This document shows, in pieces, positions 5,523 through 7,671 of a DNA stretch of 7,671 nucleotides. The notes beneath the pieces were generated by a model that was not told where the DNA came from, did no database searches, and saw only the letters and a list, made by a program, of their open reading frames with translations. The stretch is from Clostridia bacterium (GTDB lineage: Bacteria > Bacillota_A > Clostridia > Oscillospirales > Acutalibacteraceae): NCBI GenBank assembly GCA_024699005.1, contig JAILQN010000299.1, positions 1-7,671 on the forward strand, given 5' to 3'. Made by a program: the position numbers and the translations under genes. Position 1 is the first letter of the stretch. Each line of letters begins with the position of its first letter.

Positions 5523-5594
5523 ATGCCGAGCGGTTTCTATGAAGGATACGATCATGAGATCCATGAGGTCTTTGTGTATAAGACAAAACAGTAA
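5523..5594 (+). CDS. small ORF, 23 residues (MPSGFYEGYDHEIHEVFVYKTKQ split: starts MPSGFYEGYD)
   Basis: An ATG-to-TAA frame of 23 codons reading MPSGFYEGYD then HEIHEVFVYKTKQ. AGGAGAGG (5507-5514) lies eight bases upstream, one of the best ribosome binding sites in the window, which is why I list it despite its size. It sits 37 bases after the DUF4139 stop and its stop is next to the dispersed motif at 5596. I do not recognise a family. It might be a genuine small protein, a leader peptide for the GNAT gene that follows (which has a poor ribosome site), or the 5' remnant of a gene truncated when the repeat arrived. The charged, aromatic-rich composition does not resemble a toxin or a membrane peptide. 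Confidence 0.45.
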   Translation: MPSGFYEGYDHEIHEVFVYKTKQ

Positions 5595-5595
5595 A

Positions 5596-5614
5596 AACAT
5601 ATTCCGGTTTGAAG
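5596..5614 (+). repeat. dispersed motif copy
   Basis: ACATATTCCGGTTTGAAG shares ATTCCGGTTTGA exactly with the copy at 2163 (16 of 21 identical when extended). The left arm is degraded, so the inverted symmetry is weak. It lies between the small ORF stop and the GNAT start at 5648. Confidence 0.45.
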
Positions 5615-5647
5615 TGATATCAAAAAACGAAGTTTGTTGAACAGACC

Positions 5648-6319
5648 ATGAATATTGACGGAATTGATTATCTGGGTCTTGACCGCGTGCTGAAACGCGG
5701 AAGCGGAGAGATCGTCGCCGATACGGATCAGGCGCTTCTGGTCCGCGACAGTGTCAGCGGCGCTTATTTACTGGCCTGCACGGACAACGTGACCGGTCTT
5801 GCGCTGCTCGACCGTCACGTCGGCAGTGACTGCGGTCTGCTGATGGTTTCCGACCATGCCCTCGGGATCACAGCGTTTGAAAGATACGGGTTTTCGGATA
5901 AAATCGAGTGTTATCAGGTCGCGTATTACGGTGAAAAGCCGTCGGTGGACGGCAGATTGACCGTAAGAGAGGCGGATGAACACGATCTGCCGATGCTGAC
6001 CGGAAACTACGGTATGGTCAGCCCGGAAGAACTTGAAAAGCTTGTCGGCAGAAAATCCGTTTTGCTCGGATATGACGGGGAAAGTCTGATCGGCTTCATC
6101 GGCGAACATCTTGAAGGAAGCATGGGGCTCCTGCACGTTTTTCCCGAATACAGGCGCAGAGGGTTCGGCGCCGCGCTTCAGAAGCATCTCATGGCGCGTA
6201 CAATGGAAAAAGGATACGTTCCGTTCGGACAGGTGGAAAAAGGCAATCTTGGATCGTTGGAACTGCAGAAGAAACTAGGGATGACGCAGTCCGATAATCT
6301 GATCGTCTGGATGTGGTGA
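5648..6319 (+). CDS. GNAT family N-acetyltransferase (223 aa, two-part)
   Basis: The C-terminal half (about 103-223) is a clear GNAT domain. LTVREADEHDLPML begins it, and SMGLLHVFPEYRRRGFGAAL carries the acetyl-CoA loop R169-R170-R171-G172-F173-G174. QVEKGNLGSLELQKKLGM (about 195-212) matches the N-x-x-S helix and the GM/GF turn before the last strand, an FR47-like layout. The N-terminal 95 residues look like a decayed second GNAT half: GLLMVSDHALGITAFERYGF ends with the typical 'FERYGF' turn and strand but lacks the glycine-rich loop. Substrate is unknown. The ATG has no good Shine-Dalgarno site, only ACGAAG 14 bases upstream, although the frame has no better start before a stop at 5615. Dispersed motif copies lie 33 bases before it and 7 bases after it. 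Confidence 0.85.
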   Translation: MNIDGIDYLGLDRVLKRGSGEIVADTDQALLVRDSVSGAYLLACTDNVTGLALLDRHVGSDCGLLMVSDHALGITAFERYGFSDKIECYQVAYYGEKPSVDGRLTVREADEHDLPMLTGNYGMVSPEELEKLVGRKSVLLGYDGESLIGFIGEHLEGSMGLLHVFPEYRRRGFGAALQKHLMARTMEKGYVPFGQVEKGNLGSLELQKKLGMTQSDNLIVWMW

Positions 6320-6326
6320 CTGCGGC

Positions 6327-6353
6327 GACAGATTCGGTTTTGTCGGGATGTCG
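6327..6353 (+). repeat. dispersed motif copy
   Basis: GACAGATTCGGTTTTGTC followed by GGGATGTCG. It aligns with copy 1 across about 27 bases, including the exact 10-mer TTTGTCGGGA, with one-base indels. CGACA (6326-6330) can pair with TGTCG at 6341-6345 or 6349-6353. Like copy 1 it directly follows a GNAT stop codon. Confidence 0.55.
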
Positions 6354-6380
6354 ATAAATCGGGAATTATAGAAGGAGATA

Positions 6381-6704
6381 ATGTTGAAGAAACGAATTAT
6401 TGTATTCATCTCAATTGTGCTCATCCTTTTGATTTTGTTCCTTCCGATACCACGCGGGACATATAAAGACGGGGGAACAAGAGATTACTGCGCATTAACT
6501 TATCGAATTGTGATTTGGAACAGGTTTGTAGAACAAATTGATGAAAATGGCTCTGTAGAAGAAGTGTACACATATCATAAAACGTCTGTTTTTTGGATTC
6601 CGGATAACTTCAAAGGTATTGATGCACTCTGGAAAACAGAAACTGAACGTAATCACCAAATTCGGGTTTGTACGGACAGCACAAAACCGGGGACTGTGAG
6701 GTAA
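6381..6704 (+). CDS. small membrane-anchored or secreted protein of unknown function
   Basis: A 107-residue protein. KKR followed by IIVFISIVLILLILFLP (about 5-22) is a single membrane anchor or uncleaved signal with no lipobox. The body PIPRGTYKDGGTRDYCALTY, then KTSVFWIPDNFKGIDALW, resembles a small uncharacterised Firmicutes protein family that I recognise only by pattern (PIP-x-G-T-x-x-DGGT-x-x-Y-x-ALTY, P-x-NF-x-x-I-x-x-LW). The last residues, NHQIRVCTDSTKPGTVR, are encoded by the dispersed motif and its hairpin, so the natural C-terminus probably lies near TETER and has been replaced. The coding region is visibly richer in A+T than its neighbours (about 40% G+C by eye), suggesting separate origin. 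AGAAGGAG (6370-6377) is only three bases before the ATG; the adjacent TTG (6384) would have better spacing. Confidence 0.7.
   Translation: MLKKRIIVFISIVLILLILFLPIPRGTYKDGGTRDYCALTYRIVIWNRFVEQIDENGSVEEVYTYHKTSVFWIPDNFKGIDALWKTETERNHQIRVCTDSTKPGTVR
6657..6691 (+). repeat. dispersed motif copy forming a hairpin at a gene end
   Basis: CAAATTCGGGTTTGTACGGA (6657-6676) aligns with the dispersed motif. CGGGTTTGT (6663-6671) pairs with ACAAAACCG (6681-6689) with one mismatch around a nine-base loop. It forms the last codons of the small membrane protein and ends just before the ribosome site of the next gene. Confidence 0.5.
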
Positions 6705-6707
6705 AAA

Positions 6708-7145
6708 ATGGTTATCGGAATAATCGGTGAAAACTGCGCAGGAAAGACCACGCTTGCAGAAGAGATCGGAAAAGTGACCGGCGCTGAGATTGTCACGGGA
6801 AAAGATTATCTCAGAATGGCAAAATCAGAGAGCGCGGCAGCGGAACTGTTCCGGAAAAAACTGGAAAACGCAGTAAACGGGGATCACATCATCTACGTGA
6901 TCCCGGAACGGGAACTCATGGATTTTCTGCCGGAAGGCGCGGTCAGGATCCTTGTAAGCGCCGACCTCGATACTGTCAAGGAACGGTTCAGGACGCGCAT
7001 GCACGGCAATCTGCCTGCGCCTGTCGCTCAGATGCTGGAAAAGAAGCACGGAACGTTCGATGACGGAGAATATGATTATCGCTTTGACGGCGTAAACGGA
7101 GACGCGGCGGAATTTGCCGGGACTGTGTTTGCCTGCGGCAGGTGA
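6708..7145 (+). CDS. small P-loop NTPase, kinase-like
   Basis: A 145-residue single-domain protein. The N-terminus MVIGIIGENCAGKTTLAEEI holds a perfect Walker A loop, G7-x4-G12-K13-T14. A hydrophobic strand (DHIIYVIP, about 59-66) could supply the second NTP-site strand. VRILVSADLDTVKERFRTRM (about 80-99) resembles the strand plus Arg-rich lid helix of nucleoside/adenylate-kinase-like enzymes, where R residues contact phosphates. It is shorter than ordinary NMP kinases, and its acceptor is unknown. The GAGGT ribosome site (6698-6702) lies within the end of the previous frame, and the ATG follows that stop by three bases, so translation is probably coupled to it. The stop codon is inside a strong hairpin (7136-7159). 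The G+C-richer composition contrasts with the gene just before it. Confidence 0.75.
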   Translation: MVIGIIGENCAGKTTLAEEIGKVTGAEIVTGKDYLRMAKSESAAAELFRKKLENAVNGDHIIYVIPERELMDFLPEGAVRILVSADLDTVKERFRTRMHGNLPAPVAQMLEKKHGTFDDGEYDYRFDGVNGDAAEFAGTVFACGR

Positions 7146-7159
7146 AGTTTCACCTGCCG
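7136..7159 (+). repeat. strong hairpin spanning the kinase-like gene's stop codon
   Basis: CGGCAGGTGAA (7136-7146) and TTCACCTGCCG (7149-7159) are perfect 11-base inverted arms around GT; in RNA a four-base loop is more realistic. The TGA stop (7143-7145) lies in the left arm. No U-run follows, so this is not a classic terminator. It could protect the 3' end of the message or limit read-through into the next gene. Confidence 0.65.
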
Positions 7160-7195
7160 GCGAAGCGGGGCAACGGAATTTCGGAGGATAAACTT

Positions 7196-7671
7196 ATGTT
7201 CCGAGCAATGGTCAGAAAAAAACAGCAGCTGCCGGAGGGGGAGTGTATCGATATCCTTAAGTCGCAGCTGAGGGGCGTCCTGCCGGTCCTCGGCGACTGC
7301 GATTACCCGTACGGTATGCCCCTCAATCACTATTACAACGAGCAGGACGGGAAGCTGTATTTCCACGGCGGGAAACAGGGCCATAAGATCGACGCCGTGA
7401 GGCGGCATGACAAAGCGTCTTTCTGCGTATACGACGAGGGCTTCCGACGGGACGGGGAATGGGCTTTGAATATAAGGTCCGTTATAGTGTTCGGGCGCAT
7501 AGAATTCATAGAGGACAGGGAGACCGTCTGCCGGATATCGGAGGAACTGAGCAGAAAATTCACGGACGACGATGAGTATATCAGGCGCGAGATCGAACGC
7601 TCCGGTCCGGGAACTCTTATGTTCGCGCTCGTGCCGGAACATATCTCGGGAAAGATCGTCAACGAGGCGTA
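7196..7671 (+). CDS. pyridoxamine 5'-phosphate oxidase-fold flavoprotein, NimA-like (3' end outside window)
   Basis: The frame runs from ATG 7196 to the window edge, giving 158 complete codons and ending in TA of a codon that may be a stop. It begins MFRAMVRKKQQLPEGECIDI. The segments GDCDYPYGMPLNHYYNEQDG, KLYFHGGKQGHKIDAVRRH and KASFCVYDEG follow the layout of NimA-like proteins: a split-barrel FMN-binding fold with PY-x-x-PLN and LYFHG-x-x-GHK motifs that contact flavin phosphate. NIRSVIVFGRIEFIED (about 92-107) is the next conserved strand pair. Relatives include 5-nitroimidazole reductases (nim) and many flavin-binding proteins with no known substrate, so nitroimidazole resistance should not be assumed. 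GGAGG (7183-7187) lies eight bases before the start, a strong site. It starts 50 bases after the kinase-like gene. Confidence 0.85.
   Translation, partial: MFRAMVRKKQQLPEGECIDILKSQLRGVLPVLGDCDYPYGMPLNHYYNEQDGKLYFHGGKQGHKIDAVRRHDKASFCVYDEGFRRDGEWALNIRSVIVFGRIEFIEDRETVCRISEELSRKFTDDDEYIRREIERSGPGTLMFALVPEHISGKIVNEA

Noticed and set aside
5404..5640. 78-codon plus-strand frame across the end of the DUF4139 gene
   Set aside because: It overlaps the zinc ribbon codons out of frame, has no family resemblance, and its later part runs through the better supported 23-codon frame and the repeat.
5596..6691. Integron gene-cassette array with attC sites
   Set aside because: The repeats lack the GTTRRRY/RYYYAAC core and the paired R and L boxes of attC, and no integrase is visible. 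Only the cassette-like spacing was kept as a finding.
7076..7642. Minus-strand open frame at the right edge
   Set aside because: The plus strand there encodes a NimA-like protein with a strong ribosome site and conserved motifs, so the minus frame is a shadow.
7196..7671. Calling the last gene a nim nitroimidazole-resistance gene
   Set aside because: The fold and motifs fit the wider NimA-like group, most members of which have no shown resistance role, and the 3' end is missing.

Overview
The window reads as bacterial chromosome from a low-to-mid G+C Firmicute, most likely a clostridial gut or rumen organism. This is inferred from strong AGGAGG-type ribosome binding sites, roughly balanced base composition, small stand-alone GNAT/VOC/SGNH genes and the look of the intergenic repeats; no rRNA or tRNA fixes the taxon. 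All recognisable genes are on the + strand. No tRNA, rRNA, CRISPR array, transposase or integrase is visible.

Layout: (1) the 3' end of a GNAT acetyltransferase (1-127), then a candidate promoter with an overlapping palindrome. (2) A tight cluster of a VOC/glyoxalase-fold protein (226-588), a CDP-alcohol phosphatidyltransferase (590-1081) and a GNAT enzyme (1124-1891). (3) A 300-base non-coding stretch (1892-2192) holding a structured palindromic element: nested long-range inverted repeats, tandem mini-hairpins whose stems change in a compensated way, and imperfect terminal inverted repeats. (4) An SGNH hydrolase (2193-2843), a TVP38/TMEM64 membrane protein with an acidic tail (2929-3702) and a DUF4139/MuiA-like protein with a C-terminal zinc ribbon (3857-5485). 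(5) A 23-residue small ORF (5523-5594), a second complete GNAT (5648-6319), a small A+T-rich membrane-anchored protein (6381-6704), a small P-loop kinase-like protein (6708-7145) and the 5' part of a NimA-like pyridoxamine-phosphate-oxidase-fold flavoprotein (7196 to the window end).

The genes do not form one obvious pathway. They look like an accessory region of small, independently useful enzymes. What links the gaps is a short dispersed motif, roughly GACAAATTCCGGTTTGTC, partly self-complementary. It occurs near 125, 1912 (reversed), 2163, 5596, 6327 and 6657, always at a gene end or between genes. Two copies form the ends of the structured element, and three copies bracket the second GNAT gene and the small membrane protein, giving a cassette-like appearance. 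This repeat family and the hairpin element are the most interesting things in the window. Whether they are mobile, regulatory or RNA-processing elements cannot be decided from sequence reading alone.
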